A stretch of 23,051 bases of DNA. Origin: a virus. A program made the translations under genes and the position numbers. Of this stretch, positions 8,748 through 16,312 are shown one piece after another (within the stretch, counting starts at the first letter, position 1; each line of letters begins with the position of its first letter). Under the pieces are notes generated by a model. It was not told where the DNA came from, ran no database searches, and worked only from the letters and a program-made list of their open reading frames with translations. The stretch is from the IMG/VR virus record IMGVR_UViG_3300049825_000233, positions 1 to 23,051 of that record. The stretch is one strand, 5' to 3'.

Positions 8748-10935
8748 GCGCCACGTCCAGCGTCATGGAGACGATCGTCAGGGCGAGTGGGTCGCTCTGC
8801 CGGACGCAGACCGCGCCGTCATCGGTCCACGCGCCCTTGGTCACGATCTCGACCTCTCCGGTGTAGAGTGCTGGGGGCGACCCGAGGTTCTCGGTGGTGC
8901 GCTGCTTGTGCTCGACCAGCTCGGTGAACGAGGGGCCGGCGAAGATGCCCGAGCTGCGGTAGACCCGGAGGAACGCCGTGTTGACGTTCTTCGGCATCCC
9001 CTGCGCGTAGCCCTGCACCTCGATCGCCATGGGCAGCGTCTGGAGGTCCGAGACGTAGCTGAGGCCGAAGGTGATCGTCGTCGCGGTGATACCGTCAGGC
9101 AAGGTCAGCACGCCAGCCGTGATGGTCTGCGGATCGACCACGTTGCCGTCCGCGAGGATCGAGACTTCTTCGCCCTCAAGCCAATCAATACCGCTGACCG
9201 TGTTGGCCGCTGCGCCCGAGTAGGTGTACCCGCAGTCGACGAAGAACTGGTCGGCCTGATCGACGAAGGCGCGCGGCGCGAAGCGTTCGATGTAGCGCAC
9301 GGTGTCGCCGTCGATCGTCCGGCGCACTACGAAGTACGTGACGTCGCGGCCTTCCTCGTAGATCGTGGTGGCGTCTTCGAAGTACCCGCGCGTCTCGTGC
9401 TGGTGGAACGCGCCGACCTGCTGCTCGGGGATGTAGGTGAACCCGATCAGCTTGCCGCTCGACGAGGCCGCCCAGACGATCGGGAACGGCGCGAGCTGCA
9501 GCGTCATCGAGAGGACCGTGTAGTTGTCGAACAGGTGCGGCGCGCGGATGCAGACGTCGCCGCTGATGTACCCGTTGCGGTCGCCATCGTAGCCGAACTC
9601 GCGCAGGTGGCCGCCCCGGGCCGCGACGTAGATCAGCGTGTTGCCGACCTTGAGCGGCTTGGTCTGGGCGCAGCCGACGAAGGTCTGCTCCTTGGCGTTG
9701 AGCGTCAGCGGGGTGAGCACGTCGCTGAGCCCGCCGTTGATGCGCCAGAGCGCGGCTGGCGTGGCGGCGATCAGATCAGCCATCGGGACCAGATGCAGGA
9801 TCGCGTTGTTCTCGCGGCTGGCGAGCTTGAACTGGATGCTGTCGTTGTCTTTCGCGGGGATCGAATAGTTGAAGTTGTCCTCGCTCGCGGCGCGCGAGAG
9901 TCCGGTGAACTGCGGGCTGTTATCGGTGCCAGCCCAACCGGCGCGCTGGTCGAAGTGCGCCACCGCCCCGGGGTAGTCGCCCACGGCGTCGAAGAGCTGG
10001 ATGTCGAGCGGCGGTGTCGCGCCGAGGTCTGGCGCGATGTTGTCGTCGCGGTACTCAAGCTGGTCGGTCTGGCCGATGTAGCCGAACAGGCCCGCCGCCT
10101 TCTTGTAGACATTGTACCTCACCGCCCCTGTGACTGCGTCCCACGTCAAGGTGTTGTACGCGCCGTCGTCGTAGAGGTTGTTGCTGACCGTCTCAGTCGC
10201 GCTCTGCAGGCTCTCGTCCCCGTCGCCAGTCAGCGCGGTGACGACGTAGTCCGTGTCGAACGGGGCGCCGGGGGTGCCGCCCGCGGTCGGGGTGCCGACA
10301 AGATTGATCGGCGCTTCGAGCACCGGCCCCTCGGCGAGCGCGAGTAGCTGCCACGTCGTCGCGCCCAGACGGCGCAGCTCGCGGCGCGGGTGGTTGCGGT
10401 GCGCCAGCTTCACCACGTCGCCGGACTGCGAATAGGTCACCACGAACAGCTCGGCTTCGAGGTAGGTGTGCGGGACTTCCAGCTCGCCTGTCACCGGTTG
10501 GGCGTGCCATTTGGCCGCATCGGTCGCGAACAGCGCCGCCGAGGTGTGGGCTTCCTTGCAGTAGTAGGTCGTGCCTGACCGCAGGACGAAGTCGCCCACC
10601 GCGTAGGGGGTGGCGGTAACCCACGCGGCGGCGGCGGGCCACTGCAGCGTCGCGCCCAGCGCGTGGAAGCGGAACGCGCCCACCGCGAACTCGATCACGA
10701 GGCTCTGCCCAAAGCCGTAGACGAACGGCAGGGTGCGGGTCACCTTGGTGCTGTCCTTGACCGCGTTGACGAACTGCGTGCCGGGGCGGTTCTCGACCGG
10801 ACCGTGTGGCTGGACGATGAAGTTCAAGCACTTCGCGAGGCCGGTCTGGTACTTGCCGTCGTCGATCCGCCCGGAGAACTCGGGCGTCACCTCGCCGCCG
10901 CCGAACGAGCGGTAGTGATTGCGGAAGTCGCCCAT
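8734..10935 (-). CDS. Tail tubular protein B (gp12-like)
   Basis: The product is 733 aa, close to T7 gp12 in size, and starts MGDFRNHYRSFGGGEVTPEFSGRIDDGKYQTGLAKCLNFIVQPHGPVENR. That is the usual opening of podovirus tail-nozzle proteins (gain of a GEVSP/GEVTP-type motif, then R.D...Y..G...C.N). The remainder is beta-rich, with repeated W/Y and Gly turns and many short strands, including a fibronectin-like stretch at roughly 200-300. It should form the distal nozzle of the short tail, bound to gp11. Its ATG shares one base with the gp11-like stop (TGATG). It is followed by the gp13-like gene with a short overlap. No truncation or frameshift is seen. Confidence 0.92.
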   Translation of the reverse strand: MGDFRNHYRSFGGGEVTPEFSGRIDDGKYQTGLAKCLNFIVQPHGPVENRPGTQFVNAVKDSTKVTRTLPFVYGFGQSLVIEFAVGAFRFHALGATLQWPAAAAWVTATPYAVGDFVLRSGTTYYCKEAHTSAALFATDAAKWHAQPVTGELEVPHTYLEAELFVVTYSQSGDVVKLAHRNHPRRELRRLGATTWQLLALAEGPVLEAPINLVGTPTAGGTPGAPFDTDYVVTALTGDGDESLQSATETVSNNLYDDGAYNTLTWDAVTGAVRYNVYKKAAGLFGYIGQTDQLEYRDDNIAPDLGATPPLDIQLFDAVGDYPGAVAHFDQRAGWAGTDNSPQFTGLSRAASEDNFNYSIPAKDNDSIQFKLASRENNAILHLVPMADLIAATPAALWRINGGLSDVLTPLTLNAKEQTFVGCAQTKPLKVGNTLIYVAARGGHLREFGYDGDRNGYISGDVCIRAPHLFDNYTVLSMTLQLAPFPIVWAASSSGKLIGFTYIPEQQVGAFHQHETRGYFEDATTIYEEGRDVTYFVVRRTIDGDTVRYIERFAPRAFVDQADQFFVDCGYTYSGAAANTVSGIDWLEGEEVSILADGNVVDPQTITAGVLTLPDGITATTITFGLSYVSDLQTLPMAIEVQGYAQGMPKNVNTAFLRVYRSSGIFAGPSFTELVEHKQRTTENLGSPPALYTGEVEIVTKGAWTDDGAVCVRQSDPLALTIVSMTLDVALGGG

Positions 10936-11633
10936 CAGCTACCAGCCCAGAAGGGAAGCTGGTGGCGCTCCTGCCCGCTCTCGATCGTGGTGCTGGCCGG
11001 GCCGCCCTGCCGCGCCCGGACCCCTGCCGGGATGTAGCGCGGCGCGGTGTGCCCTTGGTTGGCGTCGATCACCGCTGCTTGCGCCGAGAGCTTGTCCCAG
11101 ATGTTGCGCATCGCCACCGAAGTCTGCACCCCGGCCTTGCCCTTGATGATCGGCCCCGCGAGATACGAGGCGAGCAGATAGCCGATCGCAGTGACGAACT
11201 TGGCCGGGTATTTGGTCGGATCGTAGACCCGGCGCGTGTACCTCAGGCTCAAGTCCTCGTAGTTGGCGAAGAGCACCTGCGTGCCGTTCTCGATGGTGCC
11301 CAGCTCGAACTCGATCGTGCGCTGGTCCCACGACAACCACAGCGCGCTGTCGCCGAAGCGGAACTCGCGGGCAACGAGGTAGTCGGCGGGGAGCGAGTAC
11401 GCGTAAAGGAAAGCGGGGTTGGTCTGGATGGTGTCGCCAAGCCTCGCCGTGGTTACGGTGTTGGAGAAGGCTCGCCAGTCGTGGCTTGACATCGCCTCGT
11501 CGCGGGCGATCGGCCAGAATACCGCGCAGTGGTCGGCCTGCGCCGAGCCCTCGGGCGGGTCGATGCTGGACAGTGTGGCGCGATCCCCGAGGAGGGACAG
11601 GGCCACGTTGCAGATAGAGACGACACTTGCCAT
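10935..11633 (-). CDS. Tail tubular protein A (gp11-like)
   Basis: This 232-aa protein starts MASVVSICNVALSLLGDRATLSSIDPPEGSAQADHCAVFWPIARDEAMSSHDW, the classic N-terminus of T7 gp11-type adaptor proteins (N.AL..LG......I.D....A......Y...RD..L..H.W). Mid-protein it has YAYSLPADYLVAREF and later a helical LLASYLAGPI. It should form the ring joining portal and nozzle. The ATG is preceded by TAGGA at 7-8 nt spacing, a good ribosome site. It lies only about 15 nt downstream of an intrinsic terminator, so it must be reached by read-through or by a promoter I did not identify. The C-terminal residues overlap the gp12-like start. Confidence 0.92.
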   Translation of the reverse strand: MASVVSICNVALSLLGDRATLSSIDPPEGSAQADHCAVFWPIARDEAMSSHDWRAFSNTVTTARLGDTIQTNPAFLYAYSLPADYLVAREFRFGDSALWLSWDQRTIEFELGTIENGTQVLFANYEDLSLRYTRRVYDPTKYPAKFVTAIGYLLASYLAGPIIKGKAGVQTSVAMRNIWDKLSAQAAVIDANQGHTAPRYIPAGVRARQGGPASTTIESGQERHQLPFWAGS

Positions 11634-11647
11634 AGCCTGATCCTACG

Positions 11648-11680
11648 AAAAAGGCGCGCAGCCTGCAAGACCGCGCGCCT
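11648..11680 (-). terminator. Intrinsic terminator between head and tail genes
   Basis: Read on the minus strand: AGGCGCGC, a 13-nt loop, GCGCGCCT, then a run ending in TTTTT (A-run at 11648-11652 on the plus strand). It is a perfect 8-bp GC stem followed by U's. It sits after the small acidic protein gene (stop at 11707) and just before the gp11-like start. T7 has its main terminator at the equivalent place, after the capsid gene and before gene 11. Confidence 0.8.
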
Positions 11681-11706
11681 AACTCTTTGTCCGGTCCCGC
11701 CGCGGG

Positions 11707-12093
11707 TCAGGCGAACGGATTGTCCTTCTCGCCCTCGTCCTTCTTGTCCTCGTCCTTGGCCGGCTCGGGAAGATTGCCCACCCGGTTCGCGACCTCGTCG
11801 GTCAGACGGGCGAGGAGCGACTTGCGGGCGTTGCCCCCGGTTTCGACGTCGATCGCCTTGCGGAGATCGGCGTCGCTAAGTTTGGGAACCGCGTTGAGGA
11901 TGTCGCCGACCTTGCCCTTGAGCAGCTCGGCGATCGGGTCTTCAGCCTTGGTTTTGGCTTTCGCCTCGACCGACCCGGCTGTGGTGAACCACTTGCCGGT
12001 GAAGCCCTCGTCCGCGTAGAACTCGTCGCCCGGTTCACGAAGTACGCCCTCGTGATACCCCCGAGCGTGTGCGATCTTCAGTTCAGTAGCCAT
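11707..12093 (-). CDS. Small acidic structural-module protein, function unknown
   Basis: This 128-aa protein starts MATELKIAHARGYHEGVLREPGDEFYADEGFTGKWFTTAG. The first 45 residues look like a small beta domain of a type found in phage head-gene clusters (a G-x-x-x-x-P-G-D-x-F segment followed by a K-W-F motif). A helical region about residues 50-100 follows, then a highly charged tail rich in Glu, Lys and Asp ending NPFA. The ATG has GAGGG about 8 nt upstream and starts 10 nt after the cement-protein stop. It is the last gene before the terminator at 11648-11680, so it is probably co-transcribed with capsid and cement. It may be a minor head or head-completion protein; I do not recognise a named family with confidence. 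Confidence 0.85.
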   Translation of the reverse strand: MATELKIAHARGYHEGVLREPGDEFYADEGFTGKWFTTAGSVEAKAKTKAEDPIAELLKGKVGDILNAVPKLSDADLRKAIDVETGGNARKSLLARLTDEVANRVGNLPEPAKDEDKKDEGEKDNPFA

Positions 12094-12103
12094 CGATCAA
12101 CCC

Positions 12104-12556
12104 TCAGATACCATCCGGGTACGCGAAGCGTGCCGGCGGTGTGGTGGTCAGGAAGGCGTTGATCTTGCCCGCGGTGAACGCCGCGACGCCGGTGGTCTGC
12201 CGGATGCCTAGGTAGCGTTCGAGCGTGTCGATGACCGGCAGCGCGATCACACAGAGCAGCTTGCCCGCGGTGAGCTGTGCGACCGGGGTGGCGGGCACCG
12301 CAGTGAACAGCACGGCCGGACTGGCCATACCGGTGTTGTCGTCTCCGATCACGTCGATCGCCAGCGTCGCCGCGCCGCCCGAAGTCGCCGTGGTCTGCAC
12401 GGTGACCACGAGGTAGAGCGCGGACAAACCCGGGGTGGCCCCGATACCGCGAAGCGCGGCGCGGAGGTCGATGGTGTCGCCGAGCAGGTAGTTGCCCGCC
12501 GCGCCCGTGTTTAGCGCTAGGTCATCGGCGAAAGTGTTGAGGACATCGGCAATCAT
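12104..12556 (-). CDS. Bbp16-like capsid cement protein
   Basis: The frame stays open far upstream into the capsid gene, but the true start is the ATG at 12556 (MIADVLNTFADDLALNTG, 150 aa). It has AAGGA at 8 nt, with that ribosome site overlapping the capsid stop codon (TAAGGA). The protein is beta-rich with the pattern GAATLAIDVIG...LFTAVPATPVAQLTAGKLL...ERYLGIRQ...AAFTAGKINAFL, which matches the Bbp16 family that trims and stabilises BPP-1-type capsids. Location directly after the capsid gene supports this. It should sit on the outside of the mature head at capsomer junctions. No membrane or signal segment is present. Confidence 0.87.
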   Translation of the reverse strand: MIADVLNTFADDLALNTGAAGNYLLGDTIDLRAALRGIGATPGLSALYLVVTVQTTATSGGAATLAIDVIGDDNTGMASPAVLFTAVPATPVAQLTAGKLLCVIALPVIDTLERYLGIRQTTGVAAFTAGKINAFLTTTPPARFAYPDGI

Positions 12557-12567
12557 CGTTCTGGTCC

Positions 12568-13578
12568 TTAGCTGATGACGGTTTCGGTGGCGAGGAGTGC
12601 GTCGCAGCGGCGGACCGGGATGTCGTCGAACGCGAGAACGCGCTTTCCTGCAACGGTGTCCATGGTGAGCGACGCGTTCTTGACCGCGTTGGTGATCTGC
12701 TTGCGCAGGAAGGTCCGGGTGCGGCGGTTCATGTACCACGCCAGACGGGTGGACCCGGCAGCGCCCTGCGGGAGCCGCTCGACCGCATCGGTCATCAGGT
12801 CGATCAGGTCCGGGCCGCTCGTGGCGTCCTTGACGAGGTCTTCCTGATTGAACTGGATGCGGACCACGTAGCGCCAGTCGCGGACGGACAGGCCGCCAGT
12901 CCACTGGTAGTGCGTGCGGTAGGCTTCCATGCGACCGCCAGTCGGTCCGCCCGGGGCGTTCTCGACGGTGACGCGGCCAAGGTCTTCGACCTGAATGCCG
13001 GTCGGGATGCCCTTCGGGAAGAACATGTGGACCGTGTTCGGCCCCCAGCCGACCAGCCAGATCGAGGCGTTGTCCGAGGCGTCGGTGCCGGGCTGCAGGA
13101 CGATGTTGTCCGCCGACTGCGCCGAGAGCGAGTTGAACCGCGCGGCGAGGCCGGTGAACTTGGCTTCGTCGATGAGGTCGTTGCCGTAGAACAGGGTCGA
13201 GGCGAACTCTTGGTTCATGCCCTCGACGTAGGCCATGTCCTCGCTCAGGCGCCACGCGTCCTCGTTACCGTTGAGGTCGGCGAGCATCTTGTCGACTTCC
13301 GCGTAGGCTTCCATGTTGCCCGCGGTGTCGGTGACCTGAGCGGTCGTGCTCTTGCCCGGGACCACGCCGTAGTTCAGCTTGCGCCACGTCGGAGCGGGAA
13401 TGCCGGTGCGAACCGTGGTCTTGTGGCCGGTGGGCAGATTGCCCTCGACCCAGACCGCGTCTTCGAGGATTTCGTTCGTGAGGTTGAGAACCTCGGCGAC
13501 CTTCTGGACCTTGCCGTCCACGCCTTCGCGGTTGGCGAAATCGAGGAGCGTCGGGTGGGTGGTAGCAAGAACGGCCAT
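12568..13578 (-). CDS. Major capsid protein (GP7/Bbp17-like)
   Basis: This 336-aa protein opens MAVLATTHPTLLDFANREGVDGKV and continues NEILEDAVWVEGNLPTGHKTTVRTGIP and STTAQVTDTAGNMEAYAEVDKMLADLNGN, the recognisable N-terminal half of GP7-like major capsid proteins. The fold in this family is HK97-type. ASTLFYGND and the Arg-rich WYMNRRTRTFLRKQI segment are also family-typical. It lies between the scaffold and cement genes, as in BPP-1. The ATG at 13578 follows the scaffold stop by a few bases (AAGAGGTAATCACGATG), with AGAGG serving as a ribosome site. A candidate internal promoter lies in the scaffold gene about 60 to 90 nt upstream, which would suit a gene needed at high level. Confidence 0.94.
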   Translation of the reverse strand: MAVLATTHPTLLDFANREGVDGKVQKVAEVLNLTNEILEDAVWVEGNLPTGHKTTVRTGIPAPTWRKLNYGVVPGKSTTAQVTDTAGNMEAYAEVDKMLADLNGNEDAWRLSEDMAYVEGMNQEFASTLFYGNDLIDEAKFTGLAARFNSLSAQSADNIVLQPGTDASDNASIWLVGWGPNTVHMFFPKGIPTGIQVEDLGRVTVENAPGGPTGGRMEAYRTHYQWTGGLSVRDWRYVVRIQFNQEDLVKDATSGPDLIDLMTDAVERLPQGAAGSTRLAWYMNRRTRTFLRKQITNAVKNASLTMDTVAGKRVLAFDDIPVRRCDALLATETVIS

Positions 13579-13583
13579 CGTGA

Positions 13584-14252
13584 TTACCTCTTGGGCTTAC
13601 TGGTCGGGTGGTCGTAGAACGAACCGGTGGGAGCGCTTGTAGACCCGTTCACAAAGTCGTGTTCACCAGTCGCCTTCCCGACGCGGTAAAACAGGCGGAT
13701 TACCTCGGGATGATCGCCCAATCCGCTCTGGTTGAGCAGCTCGGTCAGCTCTGGTGTACCGAAGCGATCACGCCCCGCAACCGCGATCGGCAGGTTGGTC
13801 GCGAACGCCTTGCCGCCGAACTCGGGATCGGCCTGCGCCTGCTCGCGCCACGCGGCTCGCTGCTCGATGATCTGGTCCGCAAAGGCTTGGTTCTGCTCGG
13901 CCTGCAGCTCGACCGCCATGTCGACGAGGCCCTGCGCCTCGGCCTGCGTCAAGTTCTTCGCCTTGGAGAACTCCTTGAGCTTGTCGATCTTCTCCGCGTT
14001 GAGCGTGACGCCGTCAGGCGCTTCGAAGTCCGCGTACTCCTCGGGCGCACCCTCGGGTGTCTCTTCCTTCTCGCCCTCGACAACCTCGGCTTCGCCTTCG
14101 GGCTTCTCGCCCTCGGGCTTCTCGCCCTCGACAACCTCGGCTTCGCCTTCGACAACCTCGGCTTCGCCTTCGACGACAGTCTCAGAAGTGAGCGGCGCGT
14201 CCATCAGGAGCGGCTGCGGGGCTTCTACGGCGGCGGGTGCTTCATCAGCCAT
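13584..14252 (-). CDS. Scaffolding / capsid assembly protein with acidic repeats
   Basis: I start it at the ATG at 14252 (MADEAPAAVEAPQPLL, 222 aa) rather than the ATG two codons upstream. The later ATG overlaps the upstream stop (ATGGCTGA) and has AAGGA at about 7 nt, while for the earlier ATG that site is too close. Residues about 25-70 consist of acidic heptads of the VVEGEAE/EGEKPEG type. A helical region (about 80-140, EKIDKLKEFSKAKNLTQAEAQGLVDMAVELQAEQNQAF) and a more globular C-terminus follow. Helical, acidic proteins directly upstream of the capsid gene are typically scaffolds that bind capsid by their C-terminus. The last part includes GRDRFGTPELTELLNQSGLGDHPEVIRLFYRVGKA, a pattern common in phage scaffold proteins. 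Confidence 0.88.
   Translation of the reverse strand: MADEAPAAVEAPQPLLMDAPLTSETVVEGEAEVVEGEAEVVEGEKPEGEKPEGEAEVVEGEKEETPEGAPEEYADFEAPDGVTLNAEKIDKLKEFSKAKNLTQAEAQGLVDMAVELQAEQNQAFADQIIEQRAAWREQAQADPEFGGKAFATNLPIAVAGRDRFGTPELTELLNQSGLGDHPEVIRLFYRVGKATGEHDFVNGSTSAPTGSFYDHPTSKPKR
13636..13667 (-). promoter_or_regulatory. Candidate phage promoter, copy D (upstream of capsid gene)
   Basis: GGTGAACAC occupies 13667-13659 on the minus strand. After 14 nt comes GTCTAC (13644-13639), with TACAAG as a weak -10. It lies inside the scaffold gene, about 60 nt before the capsid ATG. The flank GACTGGTGAACAC is shared exactly with the copy at 14588-14596. This is the least well conserved copy in its second half. 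Confidence 0.45.
14068..14177 (-). repeat. In-frame acidic 21-nt repeats in the scaffold gene
   Basis: Tandem units on the plus strand such as CTCGGCTTCGCCTTCGACAA recur with mostly 21-nt spacing, encoding repeated VVEGEAE, with shorter EGEKP units between. Such tracts change length by slippage without breaking the frame. Confidence 0.85.
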
Positions 14253-14556
14253 TTGCATTTTCCTTCATCATTACAGCGTATTCGTCTGGGGTGAGCTGGG
14301 CGGTGAGCCACAGCCCAAGGTTGCGTTGCCCCTCGTTGAAGGCGGTGTGCAGCGCGTCCCCCGCGACGAAAGAGATGCGCTGCACACCCGCCATGTCGAG
14401 CAGTTTAAACACTACCCTACGCCCCTGTTCGGTCGACATCACGGTGCGGATGTCGTCTTCGGCGATCGTTCGCCGGATGAGCGCCTTGTTGTCGCGCTCT
14501 TCCTGCTGCGCGGCACGCACGTCCGGGTCGATCGAATATGGTCTTCGGGAGGACAT
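14245..14556 (-). CDS. Bbp19-like small structural protein
   Basis: This 103-aa protein contains GRRVVFKLLDMAGVQRISFVAGDALHTAFNEGQRNLGLWLTAQL (about residues 45-88). It is the diagnostic core of the Bbp19 family of podovirus head proteins (F-NEGQRN-G). It sits between portal and scaffold, as in BPP-1. Its role is likely head assembly or a minor head component; no enzymatic motif is present. The ATG at 14556 has no Shine-Dalgarno sequence. Instead the bases immediately before it form the second half of a repeated bipartite motif, so its mRNA may be leaderless. Its stop overlaps the scaffold ATG. Phe-Lys at about residue 50 is encoded TTT AAA inside a GTTTAAAC palindrome. Confidence 0.9.
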   Translation of the reverse strand: MSSRRPYSIDPDVRAAQQEERDNKALIRRTIAEDDIRTVMSTEQGRRVVFKLLDMAGVQRISFVAGDALHTAFNEGQRNLGLWLTAQLTPDEYAVMMKENANG

Positions 14557-14557
14557 T

Positions 14558-14596
14558 GCGCGTAGCGTAGCACACTACCAACTGGTTGTGTTCACC
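14558..14596 (-). promoter_or_regulatory. Candidate phage promoter, copy C (abuts bbp19-like start)
   Basis: On the minus strand GGTGAACAC (14596-14588), a 14-nt spacer, then GTGCTACGCTACGCGC (14573-14558), one base before the ATG at 14556. It shares 14 of 16 bases of the second block, and the exact spacer length, with the copy before terS. TGCTACGCT can be read as a weak extended -10 whose start point would fall at the ATG. Confidence 0.65.
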
Positions 14597-14598
14597 AG

Positions 14599-16311
14599 TC
14601 AGATTTCGGTGGCGGAAGGCGACTGGTAGCCGCTGAACAGATTGAGGATGTCGGCCCCCGCGTTGTTCTCCGGTGCGCCCCCTGTCTGGACCCCGCCGAG
14701 CTTGCCCGCCGCGCCGGCCAGCTTCTCGGCCATCTCAGCCTGCTGCTGCTGCGCGATAGCCTGCGCCCGCTGCTGGCGCACCAGCGCGACCTTGTCGTCG
14801 CTGACGATCAGGTCCGGGTCGACGCCGAGCTGGTCCGCGTAGCGCTCGATCGACTTGTCGCCGTCGAACTTGTCGAAGCCGGACGGGTCGCCGCTCGCCT
14901 GCGCGAGCATCCCAATGTGGCCCACCAGCCGATCGACCGCGTTGACGTTGACCGCCTTCTGGGCCTGCGCGAGCATCGAGACGAACTCGACCTGCAGCTC
15001 CTGTCCGTTCAGCTCCTCAGGGAGCGGCGGCAGGATGCCCGTCTCGACGCAGCGCTGGAACGTCATCGTCACCATCGGGTCGAGCAGCTCGTTGTGCAGG
15101 CGCTCCAGCACCGGCCCGAGCATCAGGAGCTTCTCCTCGTGGCGTTCGGCCACCTCGGTCGCGGTCATGTTCTTGTCGGCCTGCGCGATCATCAGGAACA
15201 TGTCGGCGAAGAACGCCGAGTTGATCCTCTCGCGCACGTCGCGGATGTCTTCGAGCAGGACGTTGGGATCGAGCTTGACGTCGAACGCCGTCCGCACCCC
15301 GCCCTGCGGCTGGGCGCTGTCGTAGTACGACACGCCCCCGGGGAGGAAGTCCGCGTTCTGGTTGCGCAGCGCGAGCGGGGCCTGCAGCGGCGGATCGGTC
15401 TGGTAGTCGATCACCTTGGCCTTGGCGCGCTGGTTGTGCTGGAGCTGCAGCAGATCGCCAAGCGCGTCCATGCCCGGGCTCGACCCGTAGGTGTCGCCCC
15501 ACAGCACGTCCCACCGAGGGCCGAGGGCCGGGAAGTCGCGGTAGCCGCCCTCACTGAGCAGGCCGCTCTCCGGCCCATCGCTCTCCTTGGCGTCCCAGTA
15601 GCACGACTTGTAGGCCATGTTGTACTTGTCGCGCTTGCCCGGCTCGCGGTTCGTGTTCGGCTGGAGCAGGTGCATCACGCTGATCTCGCGGCTGTAGTTG
15701 CCGTTGTCGTACGCGTTGCGCGTGGTGGCCGAGACGCTGTTGTATCCGAACCACTGGATAGCCTGCTCGACCGTGAGCTTGAACTCGCGGCCCAGCTTGT
15801 CGACGTAGCCCTCGTGGCTGGTGCCCAGCGCGTACTCGCCCACGGTCATCGTGTTGTGGTGGATGATCCGGTCGAAGTTCGGCTGGACCACGCTGAGCCC
15901 GGTGCCAAAGCCGCCCAACTCGCGGTACATGAAGTGCAGCGCGTTGTAGGTGTTGGACTTGCGGAAGATGCGCAGCAGCAGCTTAGTCACGTCGTCGAGC
16001 CAGACCTTGACGTTGTGCGTCGCGGCGAGGTCTTCGTCGGGCAGCGAGAGGCGGAACCACGGACGCGCCGGGCTGGTCATGCCCGCCATCATCCCTGCCG
16101 AGAGGGTGCGCAGCGCGCGGGTGCCGGCGCTGTCGATGATGTCCTGATTGCGGTCCCCGCCACGGTTGCGGCTGTCGGTGAAGAACCGCGACTGGCGCGG
16201 CAGCAGGTTGTTGGCGATCGACTTCCAGTGGCTGTCCCAGCCCTGTTCGCGATCCTTCTTCAGCGTGTTCCAGCGCTGCAGCGCGCGTTTGCGCTCGTCG
16301 AGACGGTCCAT
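14599..16311 (-). CDS. Portal / head-tail connector protein
   Basis: I place the start at the ATG at 16311 (MDRLDERKRALQRWNTLKKDREQGWDSHW, 570 aa); the frame is open a further 12 codons upstream but that would run into the preceding gene. The upstream stop is TAA, then one base, then this ATG. WDSHWKSIANNLLPRQSRF, GTRALRTLSAGMMAGMTSPARPWFRL and GTGLSVVQPNFD are characteristic of T7/BPP-1-type head-tail connectors. The C-terminal third contains a Gln/Ala-rich helix (about 500-545, RQQRAQAIAQQQQAEMAEKLAG) and a Gly-rich tail. Twelve copies should form the portal ring through which TerL pumps DNA and to which the gp11-like adaptor docks. Confidence 0.95.
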   Translation of the reverse strand: MDRLDERKRALQRWNTLKKDREQGWDSHWKSIANNLLPRQSRFFTDSRNRGGDRNQDIIDSAGTRALRTLSAGMMAGMTSPARPWFRLSLPDEDLAATHNVKVWLDDVTKLLLRIFRKSNTYNALHFMYRELGGFGTGLSVVQPNFDRIIHHNTMTVGEYALGTSHEGYVDKLGREFKLTVEQAIQWFGYNSVSATTRNAYDNGNYSREISVMHLLQPNTNREPGKRDKYNMAYKSCYWDAKESDGPESGLLSEGGYRDFPALGPRWDVLWGDTYGSSPGMDALGDLLQLQHNQRAKAKVIDYQTDPPLQAPLALRNQNADFLPGGVSYYDSAQPQGGVRTAFDVKLDPNVLLEDIRDVRERINSAFFADMFLMIAQADKNMTATEVAERHEEKLLMLGPVLERLHNELLDPMVTMTFQRCVETGILPPLPEELNGQELQVEFVSMLAQAQKAVNVNAVDRLVGHIGMLAQASGDPSGFDKFDGDKSIERYADQLGVDPDLIVSDDKVALVRQQRAQAIAQQQQAEMAEKLAGAAGKLGGVQTGGAPENNAGADILNLFSGYQSPSATEI

Positions 16312-16312
16312 C

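Noticed and set aside
8461-10347. Long plus-strand open frame (628 codons)
   Set aside because: Antisense to the gp12-like and gp13-like genes; no ribosome site or domain.
10390-10400. Further copies of GGTGAACAC near GCTTCACC-like words
   Set aside because: Only partial matches, inside the gp12-like gene, with no second block and no nearby start codon.
12104-13255. 383-codon minus frame reading through part of the capsid gene
   Set aside because: Only its last 150 codons, from the ATG at 12556, have a ribosome site and a family match (cement protein); the upstream part is a shifted frame of the capsid gene.
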